NCBI RefSeq assembly: GCF_900156315.1 | Contig: NZ_FTNI01000034.1 | Coordinates: 1-64,000, forward strand | DNA: 64,000 nt | Direction of reading: 5' to 3' | Source of the DNA: Microbispora rosea | GTDB taxonomy: Bacteria > Actinomycetota > Actinomycetes > Streptosporangiales > Streptosporangiaceae | Part shown: one piece after another, positions 44,407-54,060 of the stretch | Layout: every line of letters starts with the position of its first letter | Position numbering within the stretch: position 1 is the stretch's first letter | The notes under the pieces: model-generated | Seen by the model: the letters and a program-made list of their open reading frames with translations, nothing else | What the model was told of the DNA's origin: nothing | Database searches by the model: none | Made by a program: the position numbers and the translations under genes

Positions 44407-44810
44407 ATGTCGGGGCAGTCGCCACGTCCCCGATCGCCCCTGCTGCTGCTCGGCTGCGCCCTGCTCTCGTCCGGCGCCGCTCTCGGCCTGTCCGCGCTGC
44501 TGTTCCACGCCCTCGGATTCGCCCGCACCGACCAGACGGTGCTCACGCTCGGGTTCCTGTTCCTGGTGGCGCTGGGCGTGGACTACGCGATCTTCCTCAT
44601 GGCCCGGGTCAGGCAGGTGTCCGCGCGTCGTGCTCGCCGGGACGTTCATGGTGCTGACCATCACCCCGGTGGTCCTCAACATCCAGTTCGGCCTGCTGGT
44701 CGCGCTCGGCGTGCTCGTCGACGCGTTCGCGGTGCGCACGGTCCTGGTCCCCGCCCTGGCGCTCGACATCGGCCCCGCGACCTGTGGCCCGCCCGTCCCA
44801 CGCCCGCGCC
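44407..44810 (+). pseudogene. C-terminal fragments of the MMPL transporter, with internal deletion
   Basis: From about 44434 the frame reads PLLLLGCALLSSGAALGLSA, then LGFLFLVALGVDYAIFLMARV, the conserved MMPL helices with the Asp-Tyr pair. After RVRQ the frame is lost. The final helices appear one frame over as VLAGTFMVLTITPVVLNIQF and GVLVDAFAVRTVLVPALALD (44629-44790). About 30 codons between the two are missing. Together with 41712-41937 it shows one transporter gene broken by an insertion and deletions. Confidence 0.75.
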
Positions 44811-44814
44811 GCGG

Positions 44815-45196
44815 CCGTGTCACCCCTCGGGATCGGCAGCCCGCCATGGTAGGCGAACACGACGAGCTGGGGCCGGTCCCGCACGCCTAGCTTCGGAAGA
44901 AGCCCGAAGCACCCGCCCGAAACCGGCGCGAGGAGCCACAGCACGGCCGGCGCGGGCACGCCCATCTCCGGCGCGTCCGGCACCGCCGTCAGGGACGAGA
45001 ACGACAGGTAGGCGGGGGTCACCGCCGCCAGCGCCGCCGCGGACACCCGTTCCGGGCGCCAGGCGGCGGCGGAGTACACAGCCACCCACGTCAGTGCGAG
45101 CACCGGGGCGTACGGATAACCCCGGGCCAGGAAGGCGATCGTGGCCGCGAAGGTGACCGTGAGGCCCACGAGCGGCCACGCCGCCACCCGTTCCAT
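44815..45196 (-). pseudogene. Sensor kinase membrane region joined to the end of a response regulator
   Basis: It begins as a DesK-type kinase: MERVAAWPLVGLTVTFAATI, then helices ALTWVAVYSAAAW and VLWLLAPVSGG. Straight after the last helix it reads LPKLGVRDRPQLVVFAYHGG, which is the typical C-terminal end of a LuxR-type response regulator HTH. The kinase core and most of the regulator are therefore deleted, leaving a fused remnant. It converges with the MMPL remnant, as in intact MMPL/two-component loci. Confidence 0.65.
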
Positions 45197-45282
45197 GGCT
45201 CGAACGTGCGCAAGAGTGCGCCGGGTGGCATCAGCGCTGCGACCTGTCCCATGGACACACCGGCCGTAGCCGTCTTCCGGCC

Positions 45283-45303
45283 GAGCCGGTGGCGGACCGG
45301 CTC
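45283..45303 (-). terminator. Hairpin overlapping the ctaB stop
   Basis: A perfect 8-bp stem GAGCCGGT/ACCGGCTC with loop GGCGG overlaps the TGA of ctaB (45302-45304) on the minus strand. Confidence 0.5.
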
Positions 45304-46255
45304 AGGCGACCAGGGAGTCGATCGCGACGGCGAGGAACAGCAGCGCCAGGTAGATGTTCGACCAGTGGAAGAACCGCATCGGGCGCAGGTCGACGCCGGT
45401 CTTGCCGGCGTTCACCCGGCCGAGCAGGCGGTAGACCTCCACCAGGCAGACCGCGCCGAGCACGAGCGCCGCGGCCGGGTAGATCAGGGAGGTGCCGGCG
45501 ATCGGCCACAGCAGCAGCGAGCAGAGCACGGTGGCCCAGGTGTAGGCGACGACCTGCCGGACGACCCGGCGCTCGGTGGCGACCACCGGCAGCATGGGCA
45601 CTTCGGCCGCCGCGTAGTCCTCGCGGTAGCGCATGGCGAGCGTCCAGGTGTGCGGCGGCGTCCAGAAGAACACGACGCCGAACAGCACGACCGGGGCCCA
45701 CGACAGCCCGCCGGTGATGCCGGCCCAGCCGATCAGCACCGGCATGCAGCCGGCGATGCCGCCCCACACGATGTTCTGCGACGTACGCCGCTTGAGCACC
45801 AGCGAGTACACGAAGACGTAGAACAGGATCGCGCCCAGCGACAGCACAGCCGCCAAGCCGTTGACCGTGAGCGCGAGCCCGAGCGTCGAAAGAGTGCCGA
45901 GAATCACACCGAAAATCAGCGCGCCCATCGGCGACACGTCGTGCTTGGCGAGCGGACGCCTGCGGGTGCGCCGCATCGTCCGGTCGATGTCCCGGTCGAT
46001 GTAGCAGTTCAGGACGTTCGCGCTGCCCGCCGACAGCGTGCCGAACACCATGGTGGCGGTCGCGGTCCACAGGTCGGGCAGGCCGTGCGCCGCGAGGAAC
46101 ATGACCGGCAGGGTCGTGATCAGCAGCAGCTCGATGATCCGCGGCTTGGTGAGCGCCACGTAGGCCTTCACGAGCGCCCCGATAGAGCGGGGGGCCGTGG
46201 CCGTCGCGGCGGACCCGAGGGGGGTCACCGTCTGCTTGTTCGTCAGGACCGTCAA
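45302..46255 (-). CDS. ctaB: Protoheme IX farnesyltransferase (heme O synthase)
   Basis: A 317-residue UbiA-family membrane enzyme that adds farnesyl to heme B to give heme O, the substrate of CtaA. The prenyl-diphosphate-binding motif is [18 protein letters not shown] (about 83-100) and the second Asp-rich region is [15 protein letters not shown]. Helices such as [16 protein letters not shown] are evident. The TTG start has GGAAG four bases upstream. It is divergent from tkt, the usual actinobacterial arrangement. Confidence 0.95.
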   Translation of the reverse strand: MTVLTNKQTVTPLGSAATATAPRSIGALVKAYVALTKPRIIELLLITTLPVMFLAAHGLPDLWTATATMVFGTLSAGSANVLNCYIDRDIDRTMRRTRRRPLAKHDVSPMGALIFGVILGTLSTLGLALTVNGLAAVLSLGAILFYVFVYSLVLKRRTSQNIVWGGIAGCMPVLIGWAGITGGLSWAPVVLFGVVFFWTPPHTWTLAMRYREDYAAAEVPMLPVVATERRVVRQVVAYTWATVLCSLLLWPIAGTSLIYPAAALVLGAVCLVEVYRLLGRVNAGKTGVDLRPMRFFHWSNIYLALLFLAVAIDSLVA

Positions 46256-46435
46256 GGCGCTTCCAACACGTGCGGGGTCAACGCGTAACCTCTGATTAGG
46301 GCGGATCTCCGGGCAGCCTGTCTCCGGGCGGCAGCCGGCACTTGCGAAATCACTGTAGTCGCCACCGCAGGTGGTCCCCGAACCGGGGCCGAAGCCGCTG
46401 GTGCCGCTACCGAGGTGGCTACCAAACGGTATTAC

Positions 46436-46456
46436 GGGGAACCCGTTAGGGTCCCC
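46436..46456. other. Hairpin in the tkt leader
   Basis: GGGGAACCC-GTTA-GGGTCCCC folds as an 8-bp stem with one bulged A, about 52 bp before the tkt start. It may lie in the 5' untranslated region; function unknown. Confidence 0.4.
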
Positions 46457-46507
46457 TGTGGGCGGGAAATGCCAGAACCGGCGCGAAAACTAGAGGGGAT
46501 CGAGCAG

Positions 46508-48610
46508 TTGAGCAGCGCAAGCCTTGAGTGGAGTGATCTTGACCGGCAGGCGGTCGACGTCGTGCGAGCCCTGGCGATGGACGCCGTGGAGAAGGCGGGC
46601 TCGGGTCACCCCGGCACCGCGATGAGCCTCGCCCCCGCTGCCTACCTTCTTTTCCAGCGGGTCCTGCGTCATGACCCCTCGGATCCCAAGTGGACGGGAC
46701 GAGACAGGTTCGTCCTTTCCTGCGGGCATTCGAGTCTGACGCTCTACATTCAGCTCTACCTGTCCGGCTACGGCCTGACCCTGGACGATCTCAAGGCGCT
46801 CCGGCAGTGGGGCAGCCTCACCCCGGGCCACCCCGAATACGGGCACACGGCCGGCGTGGAGACCACCACGGGTCCGCTCGGCCAGGGCGTCGGCAACGCG
46901 GTCGGCATGGCCATGGCGGCCCGCCGCGAGCGCGGCCTGTTCGACCCGGACGCCGCGCCCGGCGCCTCGCCGTTCGACCACATGATCTGGTGCTTCGCCT
47001 CCGAGGGCGACCTCGAGGAGGGCATCAGCCACGAGGTCAGCGCGCTCGCGGGTCACCAGAAGCTCGGCAACCTGGCCGTGGTCTTCGACTCCAACCACAT
47101 CTCCATCGAGGACGACACCCAGATCGCCCTGTCGGAGGACATCGTCAAGCGCTACGAGGCGTACGGCTGGCACGTCCTGGAGGTCGACTGGACCACCACC
47201 GGGGAGTACAAGGAGGACGTCCAGGCGCTGTACGCCGCGCTTGAGGCGGCCCGCGCCGAGACCGACCGGCCGACGTTCATCAAGCTCCGCACGATCATCG
47301 GCTGGCCGGCGCCGAACAAGCAGAACACCGGCAAGATCCACGGCTCGGCCCTGGGCGCCGACGAGGTCGCCGCGACCAAGCGCGTCCTCGGCATGGACCC
47401 CGACAAGAGCTTCGCGGTCCCCTCCGAGGTGCTCGACCACGCGCGTGAGGTCGTCGAGCGCGGCCGGGCCCTGCGCGCGGAGTGGGACAAGGGCTACCAG
47501 AGCTGGCGCGAGGCCAACCCCGAGCGGGCGGAGCTGTTCGACCGGATCTCCAAGCGCAAGCTGCCGGAGGGCTGGGACAAGGCGCTGCCGACGTACGAGA
47601 TCGGCTCGCAGGTCGCCACCCGCAAGGCGTCCGGCGAGGTGTTGAGCGCGCTCGCGCCGGTGCTGCCGGAGCTGTGGGGCGGCTCGGCCGACCTCGCGGA
47701 GTCCAACAACACCACCATGAAGGGCGAGCCGTCCTTCATCCCGGACGAGTACCAGACCAAGGAGTTCCCTGGGAACCGGTACGGCCGGACGCTGCACTTC
47801 GGCATCCGCGAGCACGGCATGGGCGCGATCCTGAACGGCATCGCGCTGCACAACGGCACCCGCCCCTACGGCGGCACGTTCCTGGTGTTCAGCGACTACA
47901 TGCGGCCGTCGGTGCGGCTCGCCGCGCTGATGAAGCTGCCGGTGACCTACGTCTGGACGCACGACTCGATCGGTCTCGGCGAGGACGGCCCGACGCACCA
48001 GCCCATCGAGCACCTGTGGGCGCTGCGCGCGATCCCCGGCCTGGACGTCGTCCGTCCGGCCGACGCCAACGAGACGGCGTCCGCGTGGAAGGCCGTCCTC
48101 GAGCACGACGACCGCCCGGCGGGCCTCGCCCTGACCCGGCAGAACGTCCCCACCCTGGACGGCGCGGGCGACCCGGACGCCGTCGCGCGGGGCGGTTACG
48201 TCCTGCAGGACGCGTCCAACGGCCAGCCCGAGGTCGTGATCATCGGCACCGGCAGCGAGGTCCAGCTCGCCGTCGAGGCCCGCACGATCCTGGAGTCGCA
48301 GGGCATTCCGACCCGCGTGGTCTCGATGCCGTGCGTGGAGTGGTTCCGCGAGCAGGACGCCGCCTACAAGCAGACCGTGCTGCCCCCCGCCGTCAAGGCC
48401 CGGGTCGCGGTAGAGGCGGGAATCACGATGGGCTGGCGCGAGTTCGTGGGAGATGCGGGCGAGGTCCTGGGTCTCGAGCACTTCGGCGCCTCCGCCCCGT
48501 ACAAGACGATCTACGAGCAGTTCGGCCTCACCGCCGAGCGCGTCGTCGCCGCCGCCAAGGCCAGCCTGGCCAAGACGGGCGCCGACAAGGGCGAGACGAC
48601 CGGAAACTGA
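46508..48610 (+). CDS. tkt: Transketolase
   Basis: A 700-residue ThDP enzyme exchanging two-carbon units between pentose- and triose/hexose-phosphates. The N-terminal domain shows [35 protein letters not shown] and the ThDP/metal motif [20 protein letters not shown]. The Pyr domain has [19 protein letters not shown] with the catalytic Glu, and [18 protein letters not shown] follows. The TTG at 46508 gives the normal family length. First gene of tkt-tal-pgi-zwf-opcA-pgl; only 10 bp separate it from tal. Confidence 0.96.
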   Translation: MSSASLEWSDLDRQAVDVVRALAMDAVEKAGSGHPGTAMSLAPAAYLLFQRVLRHDPSDPKWTGRDRFVLSCGHSSLTLYIQLYLSGYGLTLDDLKALRQWGSLTPGHPEYGHTAGVETTTGPLGQGVGNAVGMAMAARRERGLFDPDAAPGASPFDHMIWCFASEGDLEEGISHEVSALAGHQKLGNLAVVFDSNHISIEDDTQIALSEDIVKRYEAYGWHVLEVDWTTTGEYKEDVQALYAALEAARAETDRPTFIKLRTIIGWPAPNKQNTGKIHGSALGADEVAATKRVLGMDPDKSFAVPSEVLDHAREVVERGRALRAEWDKGYQSWREANPERAELFDRISKRKLPEGWDKALPTYEIGSQVATRKASGEVLSALAPVLPELWGGSADLAESNNTTMKGEPSFIPDEYQTKEFPGNRYGRTLHFGIREHGMGAILNGIALHNGTRPYGGTFLVFSDYMRPSVRLAALMKLPVTYVWTHDSIGLGEDGPTHQPIEHLWALRAIPGLDVVRPADANETASAWKAVLEHDDRPAGLALTRQNVPTLDGAGDPDAVARGGYVLQDASNGQPEVVIIGTGSEVQLAVEARTILESQGIPTRVVSMPCVEWFREQDAAYKQTVLPPAVKARVAVEAGITMGWREFVGDAGEVLGLEHFGASAPYKTIYEQFGLTAERVVAAAKASLAKTGADKGETTGN

Positions 48611-48620
48611 GGGACGAAGG

Positions 48621-49724
48621 ATGAATGAGAATCTGAAGCGGCTGACGGACGCCGGAGTCTCCATCTGGCTCGACGACATCAGCCGGGAGCGGCTGCGCAC
48701 CGGCAACCTCGCCGCCCTGATCCGCGACAAGAACGTGACAGGAGTCACCTCCAACCCCACGATCTTCGCCTCCGCGCTGAGCAAGGGCGACGCCTACGAC
48801 GCGCAGCTGCGCGACCTCGCCACCCGCGGCGTGACGGTCGAGGAGGCCGTGCGGGCGATCACCACGTTCGACATCCGCTGGGCGGCCGACGTGCTGCGTC
48901 CGGTCTTCGACGCCACCCGCGGCGTCGACGGGCGCGTGTCGATCGAGGTGGACCCGCGCCTGGCCCGCAAGACCGAGGCGACGATCGCCGAGGCCCGCGC
49001 GCTGTGGTGGCTGGTCGACCGGCCCAACGTGCACATCAAGATCCCGGCGACCGTCGAGGGCCTGCCGGCGATCACCCAGGCCATCTCCGAGGGCATCAGC
49101 GTCAACGTCACGCTGATCTTCTCGCTGGAGCGGTACCGCCAGGTGATGGACGCCTGGCTGAGCGGGCTGGAGAAGGCGAAGGCCAACGGCCTCAACCTGG
49201 CCACGATCGAGTCGGTCGCGTCGTTCTTCGTCAGCCGCGTCGACACCGAGGTCGACAAGCGCCTCGACAAGATCGGCACGCCGGAGGCCGCCGAGCTGAA
49301 GGGCAAGGCCGGCGTGGCCAACGCCCGCCTGGCGTTCGCCGCGTACGAGGAGGTCATGAACTCGCCGCGCTGGCAGGCGCTGCGCGCGGCCGGCGCGCAC
49401 CCGCAGCGCCCGCTGTGGGCCTCCACCGGCGTGAAGAACCCCGACTACCCCGACACCCTGTACGTGGAGCAGCTGGTCACGGCCGGGATCGTCAACACCA
49501 TGCCGGAGAAGACCCTGGACTCCTCGGCCGACCACGGCCGGATCTCGGGCGACACGATCCGCCCCTTCTACCAGCAGGCGTGGGACGTCATGGCCTCGCT
49601 CAAGCAGGCCGGCATCGACTACGACGACGTCGTCCGCGCGCTGGAGGAGGAGGGCGTCGAGAAGTTCGAGACGTCCTGGAACGAGCTTCTCGAAACCGTC
49701 GACGGCGAGCTGCGGAAGGCCTGA
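48621..49724 (+). CDS. tal: Transaldolase
   Basis: A 367-residue class-I aldolase of the long actinobacterial type. The Schiff-base Lys is in [16 protein letters not shown] (about 140). Other conserved parts are [17 protein letters not shown] near the start, [19 protein letters not shown] and [19 protein letters not shown]. It moves dihydroxyacetone units between sedoheptulose-7-P and glyceraldehyde-3-P. The ATG lies 10 bp after the tkt stop and the stop is 5 bp before pgi, so translation is closely coupled. Confidence 0.96.
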   Translation: MNENLKRLTDAGVSIWLDDISRERLRTGNLAALIRDKNVTGVTSNPTIFASALSKGDAYDAQLRDLATRGVTVEEAVRAITTFDIRWAADVLRPVFDATRGVDGRVSIEVDPRLARKTEATIAEARALWWLVDRPNVHIKIPATVEGLPAITQAISEGISVNVTLIFSLERYRQVMDAWLSGLEKAKANGLNLATIESVASFFVSRVDTEVDKRLDKIGTPEAAELKGKAGVANARLAFAAYEEVMNSPRWQALRAAGAHPQRPLWASTGVKNPDYPDTLYVEQLVTAGIVNTMPEKTLDSSADHGRISGDTIRPFYQQAWDVMASLKQAGIDYDDVVRALEEEGVEKFETSWNELLETVDGELRKA

Positions 49725-49729
49725 GCTTC

Positions 49730-51355
49730 ATGACAATCGAGGTGACCCTCGGCGACGAGGCGGACGCCGTCCAGGCGGTCAGGGACAAGCTCGTGGCCGA
49801 GGGGGTGCCCGCGGCCCTCGCCGCGGGCGACCCCGCCCTCTGGGGTCCGCAGGCGCAGTCCGAGGCCGCGATCCGGCTGGGCTGGCTCGGCCTGCACCGC
49901 GCCAGCAGGGAGCTGCTGCCGGAGATCGCCACGCTGGTGGAGCGGGCCCGCGCCGCGGGCCTCGACCACGTGGTGCTCGCCGGCATGGGCGGCTCCTCCC
50001 TGGCCCCCGAGGTGATCTGCGCCACCGAGGACGTGCCGCTGACCGTCCTCGACACGACCGACCCGCACCAGGTGCGGCGCGCGCTCGCCGACCGGCTCGA
50101 CCGCACGATCGTGGTGGTGGCCAGCAAGAGCGGCGGCACGATCGAGACCGACAGCCACCGGCGCGTCTACGAGCAGGCGTTCCGCGACGCGGGGATCGAC
50201 CCGGCCGAGCGGATCGTGGTCGTCACCGACCCCGGCTCGCCGCTGGAGCAGACGGCGATCGAGGCCGGATATCCGGTCGTGCTCGCCGACCCGAACGTGG
50301 GCGGCCGCTACAGCGCGCTCACCGCGTTCGGCCTGGTGCCGAGCGCCCTGGCGGGCGCCGACGTGGCCAAGCTGCTCGACGACGCCTCCGCCGTGGCGCC
50401 GCTGCTCGCGCAGGACGAGGGCAACCCGGGCCTGGAGCTCGGCGCGCTGCTCGGCGCGCGGGCGCTGCACGGGCGCGACAAGCTGATCCTGCGCGACTCG
50501 CCGTCCGACATCACCGGCCTGCCCGACTGGATCGAGCAGCTAATCGCCGAGTCGACCGGCAAGGAGGGCAAGGGCATCCTGCCCGTCGTCGGCGCCGAGG
50601 CGGCCGAGGCGGACGACCAGTTCCTCGTCACGATCGGGTCCGACAGCGGCACGACCGTCGACGGCCCGCTGGGCGCGCAGTTCCTCGTCTGGGAGTACGC
50701 CACGGCGGTCGCCGGCCGGGTGCTCGGGATCAACCCGTTCGACCAGCCGAACGTCGCCGAGTCGAAGGAGAACACCACCCGGATTCTGCAGGAGGCCGGG
50801 GACGGCCCGCTGCCGACCGGCACCCCGATGCTCACCGACGGCCCGGTCGAGGTGTACGGCGACCTGCCGGGCGACCTGAAGAACCTGGCCGACGTCCTCA
50901 CCTGGCTGCTGCGCGCGATCCCCGAGCGCGGCTACCTGGCGATCATGGCGTACCTCGACCGCGAGGCCGCGTTCGACGCGGCGGTCGTCGGCGAGGCGTC
51001 CTTCGAGGAGATGACCGACACCTGGGCGAGCGCCGACGTCGCGACGCTGCGGGCGCTGCTCGACTACCGCACCGACCACGCGGTCACGTTCGGCTGGGGC
51101 CCGCGCTTCCTGCACTCCACCGGCCAGTACCACAAGGGCGGTCCGGCCTCGGGCGTGTTCCTGCAGATCACCGGGGCGGTGACCGACGACGTCGAGGTTC
51201 CCGGCAAGCCCTACACTCTGGGCAGGCTGCAGCTCGCGCAGGCGCTGGGCGACCTGGGAGCCCTGACGTCCCGTGGCAGGCCGGCCGTGCGCCTGCACCT
51301 CACCGATCGCGTCGCCGGGGTCAGGCACCTGCTCTCCGTGGCGGAGGAGCTCTGA
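49730..51355 (+). CDS. pgi: Glucose-6-phosphate isomerase
   Basis: A 541-residue SIS-fold enzyme interconverting glucose-6-P and fructose-6-P. The sugar-phosphate loops are VLAGMGGSSLAPEVI and VVVASKSGGTIETDS. The C-terminal part has GWGPRFLHSTGQYHKGGPAS with the catalytic His. The type is that found next to transaldolase in actinobacteria and fused to it in some bacteria, rather than the E. coli sequence group. It links the pentose-phosphate pathway with glycolysis within this operon. Confidence 0.95.
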   Translation: MTIEVTLGDEADAVQAVRDKLVAEGVPAALAAGDPALWGPQAQSEAAIRLGWLGLHRASRELLPEIATLVERARAAGLDHVVLAGMGGSSLAPEVICATEDVPLTVLDTTDPHQVRRALADRLDRTIVVVASKSGGTIETDSHRRVYEQAFRDAGIDPAERIVVVTDPGSPLEQTAIEAGYPVVLADPNVGGRYSALTAFGLVPSALAGADVAKLLDDASAVAPLLAQDEGNPGLELGALLGARALHGRDKLILRDSPSDITGLPDWIEQLIAESTGKEGKGILPVVGAEAAEADDQFLVTIGSDSGTTVDGPLGAQFLVWEYATAVAGRVLGINPFDQPNVAESKENTTRILQEAGDGPLPTGTPMLTDGPVEVYGDLPGDLKNLADVLTWLLRAIPERGYLAIMAYLDREAAFDAAVVGEASFEEMTDTWASADVATLRALLDYRTDHAVTFGWGPRFLHSTGQYHKGGPASGVFLQITGAVTDDVEVPGKPYTLGRLQLAQALGDLGALTSRGRPAVRLHLTDRVAGVRHLLSVAEEL

Positions 51356-51401
51356 CCATGCGATGCGTTACTGGCGAAGGGCCCGTCCGCAAGGAGGACA
51401 C

Positions 51402-53075
51402 ATGACGGAGCAACAGGAGCCGCAGGCCCCCGCCGACGACGCCCGGCAGGCGGGAGACGAGCTGCCGCAGCAGGTCGTGGAGGATCTGACGGCCGCCGAG
51501 CGGGCGGTCCTGGCCGCCGCTCAGGCCGCCACGACCGCGACCACCGAGCTGACCGTGGCCGCCAACCCGCTGCGCGACCCGCGCGACCGGCGCCTGCCTC
51601 GCGTCGCCGGGCCGTGCGTGCTCGTGCTGTTCGGCGTCACCGGCGACCTCGCCAAGCGCAAGCTGCTGCCGGCGATCTACGACCTGGGGAACCGGGGGCT
51701 GCTGCCCCCGGGCTTCTCCCTGGTCGGTTTCGCCCGCCGCGACTGGGCGCACGAGGACTTCGCCCAGGTCACGTACGAGGCGGTCAAGGAGCACGCGCGG
51801 ACGCCGTTCCGCGAGGAGGTCTGGAAGCAGCTCAGCGAGGGCATCCACTTCTGCCCGGGCGAGTTCGGCGACGACGGCGCCTTCGACGTGCTCGCCATGA
51901 TGCTGAAGGAGATCGACGAGACCCGGGGCACGGGCGGCAACTACGCCTTCTACCTCTCGGTCCCGCCGAAGTTCTTCCCGCTCGTGATCGAGCAGCTCAA
52001 GCGGACGAACCTGGCCAAGGCCCCCGATGGCTCCTGGCGCCGGGTCGTCATCGAGAAGCCGTTCGGGCACGACCTGAAGAGCGCCCAGGAGCTCAACGCG
52101 ATCACCAGCGCGGTGTTCCCCGAGAGCTCGGTCTTCCGGATCGACCACTACCTCGGCAAGGAGACCGTCCAGAACATCCTGGCGCTCCGCTTCGCCAACA
52201 CCCTGTACGAGCCGATCTGGAACCGCGGCTACGTCGACCACGTGCAGATCACGATGGCCGAGGACATCGGCATCGGCGGCCGGGCCGGCTACTACGACGG
52301 CATCGGCGCGGCCCGTGACGTGATCCAGAACCACCTGCTCCAGCTCCTCGCGCTGGTCGCGATGGAGGACCCCACGTCCTTCGACGCCGACGCGCTGCGC
52401 CGGGAGAAGGAGAAGGTGCTGCGGGCCGTCAAGCTGCCCGCCGACCTGGCCACCGGCACCGCCCGCGGTCAGTACGTCCGGGGCTGGCAGGGCGGCGAGC
52501 CCGTCGTCGGCTACCTGGAGGAGCAGGGCATCTCCCCCGACTCCGCCACGGAGACGTACGCCGCGGTGAAGCTCGAGGTGGCCAACCGCCGGTGGGCCGG
52601 GGTGCCGTTCTACCTGCGTACCGGCAAGCGGCTCAGCCGCCGCATGACCGAGGTGGCCGTCGTCTTCCAGCGGGCGCCGCACCTGCCGTTCAGCAAGGAC
52701 GACACCGAGATCCTCGGGCACAACGCGCTGGTCATCCGTGTCCAGCCGGACGAGGGCATCACGGTGCGCTTCGGCTCCAAGGTGCCGGGCACGGCCATGG
52801 AGGTCAGGGACGTCAACATGGACTTCGCCTACGGCGAGTCGTTCATGGAGTCCTCCCCCGAGGCGTACGAGCGGCTGCTGCTCGACGTGCTCATCGGCGA
52901 TCCGCCGCTGTTCCCGCACCAGCGGGAGGTGGAGCTGTCGTGGAACATCCTCGACCCGATCGAGGAGTTCTGGGCCTCCCAGGGCCAGCCCGAGGGGTAC
53001 GCGTCCGGCTCCTGGGGTCCCGCCTCGGCCGACGCCATGCTGGCCAGGGACGGACGCGCCTGGAGGCGGCTGTGA
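51402..53075 (+). CDS. zwf: Glucose-6-phosphate dehydrogenase with N-terminal extension
   Basis: A 557-residue enzyme making 6-phosphogluconolactone and NADPH. The NADP motif is FGVTGDLAKRKLLPA (about 77) and the substrate site RIDHYLGKETVQN. IEKPFGHDLKSAQELN precedes it. The first about 52 residues (EQQEPQAPADDARQAGDE and an Ala/Thr-rich part) are extra relative to the usual 500-residue form. The extension is real if ATG 51402, which has AAGGAGG five bases upstream, is used. Works with OpcA encoded next. Confidence 0.96.
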   Translation: MTEQQEPQAPADDARQAGDELPQQVVEDLTAAERAVLAAAQAATTATTELTVAANPLRDPRDRRLPRVAGPCVLVLFGVTGDLAKRKLLPAIYDLGNRGLLPPGFSLVGFARRDWAHEDFAQVTYEAVKEHARTPFREEVWKQLSEGIHFCPGEFGDDGAFDVLAMMLKEIDETRGTGGNYAFYLSVPPKFFPLVIEQLKRTNLAKAPDGSWRRVVIEKPFGHDLKSAQELNAITSAVFPESSVFRIDHYLGKETVQNILALRFANTLYEPIWNRGYVDHVQITMAEDIGIGGRAGYYDGIGAARDVIQNHLLQLLALVAMEDPTSFDADALRREKEKVLRAVKLPADLATGTARGQYVRGWQGGEPVVGYLEEQGISPDSATETYAAVKLEVANRRWAGVPFYLRTGKRLSRRMTEVAVVFQRAPHLPFSKDDTEILGHNALVIRVQPDEGITVRFGSKVPGTAMEVRDVNMDFAYGESFMESSPEAYERLLLDVLIGDPPLFPHQREVELSWNILDPIEEFWASQGQPEGYASGSWGPASADAMLARDGRAWRRL

Positions 53076-53136
53076 GCGTGGCTGAGAGCGCGCCCGTCAG
53101 CGCGGCGCGTCTGGGGTGGAGCGAGCGGAGAGCGGT

Positions 53137-54060
53137 GTGACGACCTTCAACCTGACCGAGACGACCGCGTCGAAGATCTCCTCGACGCTCACCCGCCTGC
53201 GGCACCAGATGGGCGCGCCCGCCGTCGGCATGGTGCTGACCCTCGTGGTGGTGGTGGACGAGGCGGGGCAGTACGACGCCCTGCGCGCGGCCACCGACGC
53301 GGCGCGCGAGCACCCCTCGCGCATCCTGATAGTGATCAACCGCGACCCGGCCGAGCCCAACCGGCTGGACGCGGAGATCCGCGTGGGCGAGTCGGCCCCG
53401 GGCGAGGTCGTGCTGCTGCGCCTGTACGGCGAGCTGACCCAGCACGCCGACTCGGTGATCACGCCGCTGCTGCTCACCGACACGCCGGTGGTGGTGTGGT
53501 GGCCGGGCGAATGCCCGGAGATTCCCGCCAAGCACCCGGTCGGGCATCTGGGCAGCCGCCGGATCATGGACGCCAGGTCGGCCGCGGACGCGGTCGCCGC
53601 GATCTCCTCGCGGGCCGGTACCTACGTCCCCGGCGACACCGACCTGGCCTGGACCCGGCTCACGCCGTGGCGCAGCCTGCTGGCCGCCGCCTTCGACCAG
53701 CCCATGGGGAAGATCACCGGGGGTGTGGTGGAGGCCGCGCCGGGCAACCCTAGCGCGCCGCTGCTGGCCGCCTGGCTGTGCGACCGGCTGGAGGCGCCGA
53801 TCCAGATCGCCGAGTCCGGCGGTCCCGGCCTGACGGGCGTGCGGCTGTCGATCGAAGGCGGCGGCGAGCTGACGGTGAGCAGGACCGACGCCAGGCTCGC
53901 CACGCTGTCGCGGCCCGGCAACCCCGACCGGCGGGTCGCCCTGGCCCGCAGGCCGACCTCGGAGCTGCTGGCCGAGGAACTGCGCAGGCTCGACCCCGAC
54001 GACATCTACGCCGCCTCGATCCGCCGCCTGGCGGAGATGAAGGGGCGGGGACGGTCGTGA
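53137..54060 (+). CDS. opcA: Glucose-6-phosphate dehydrogenase assembly protein OpcA
   Basis: A 307-residue protein needed for assembly and activity of G6PDH in cyanobacteria and actinobacteria; in Mycobacterium and Corynebacterium it also has allosteric influence. Conserved blocks: TLVVVVDEAGQYDALR, SRILIVINRDPAEPNRLDAE, PVVVWWPGECPEIPA and LAWTRLTPWRSLLAAAFDQP. The GTG at 53137 fits family length; the gap to zwf is 61 bp. It overlaps pgl by 4 bp. Confidence 0.95.
   Translation: MTTFNLTETTASKISSTLTRLRHQMGAPAVGMVLTLVVVVDEAGQYDALRAATDAAREHPSRILIVINRDPAEPNRLDAEIRVGESAPGEVVLLRLYGELTQHADSVITPLLLTDTPVVVWWPGECPEIPAKHPVGHLGSRRIMDARSAADAVAAISSRAGTYVPGDTDLAWTRLTPWRSLLAAAFDQPMGKITGGVVEAAPGNPSAPLLAAWLCDRLEAPIQIAESGGPGLTGVRLSIEGGGELTVSRTDARLATLSRPGNPDRRVALARRPTSELLAEELRRLDPDDIYAASIRRLAEMKGRGRS

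Noticed and set aside
41398-45301. Mobile element as cause of the MMPL disruption
   Set aside because: No transposase, integrase, terminal inverted repeats or target duplication could be seen, so no mobile element is annotated.
46490-48784. 764-codon minus-strand frame opposite transketolase
   Set aside because: Shadow frame; the sense strand carries all transketolase motifs and the antisense product has no recognisable feature.
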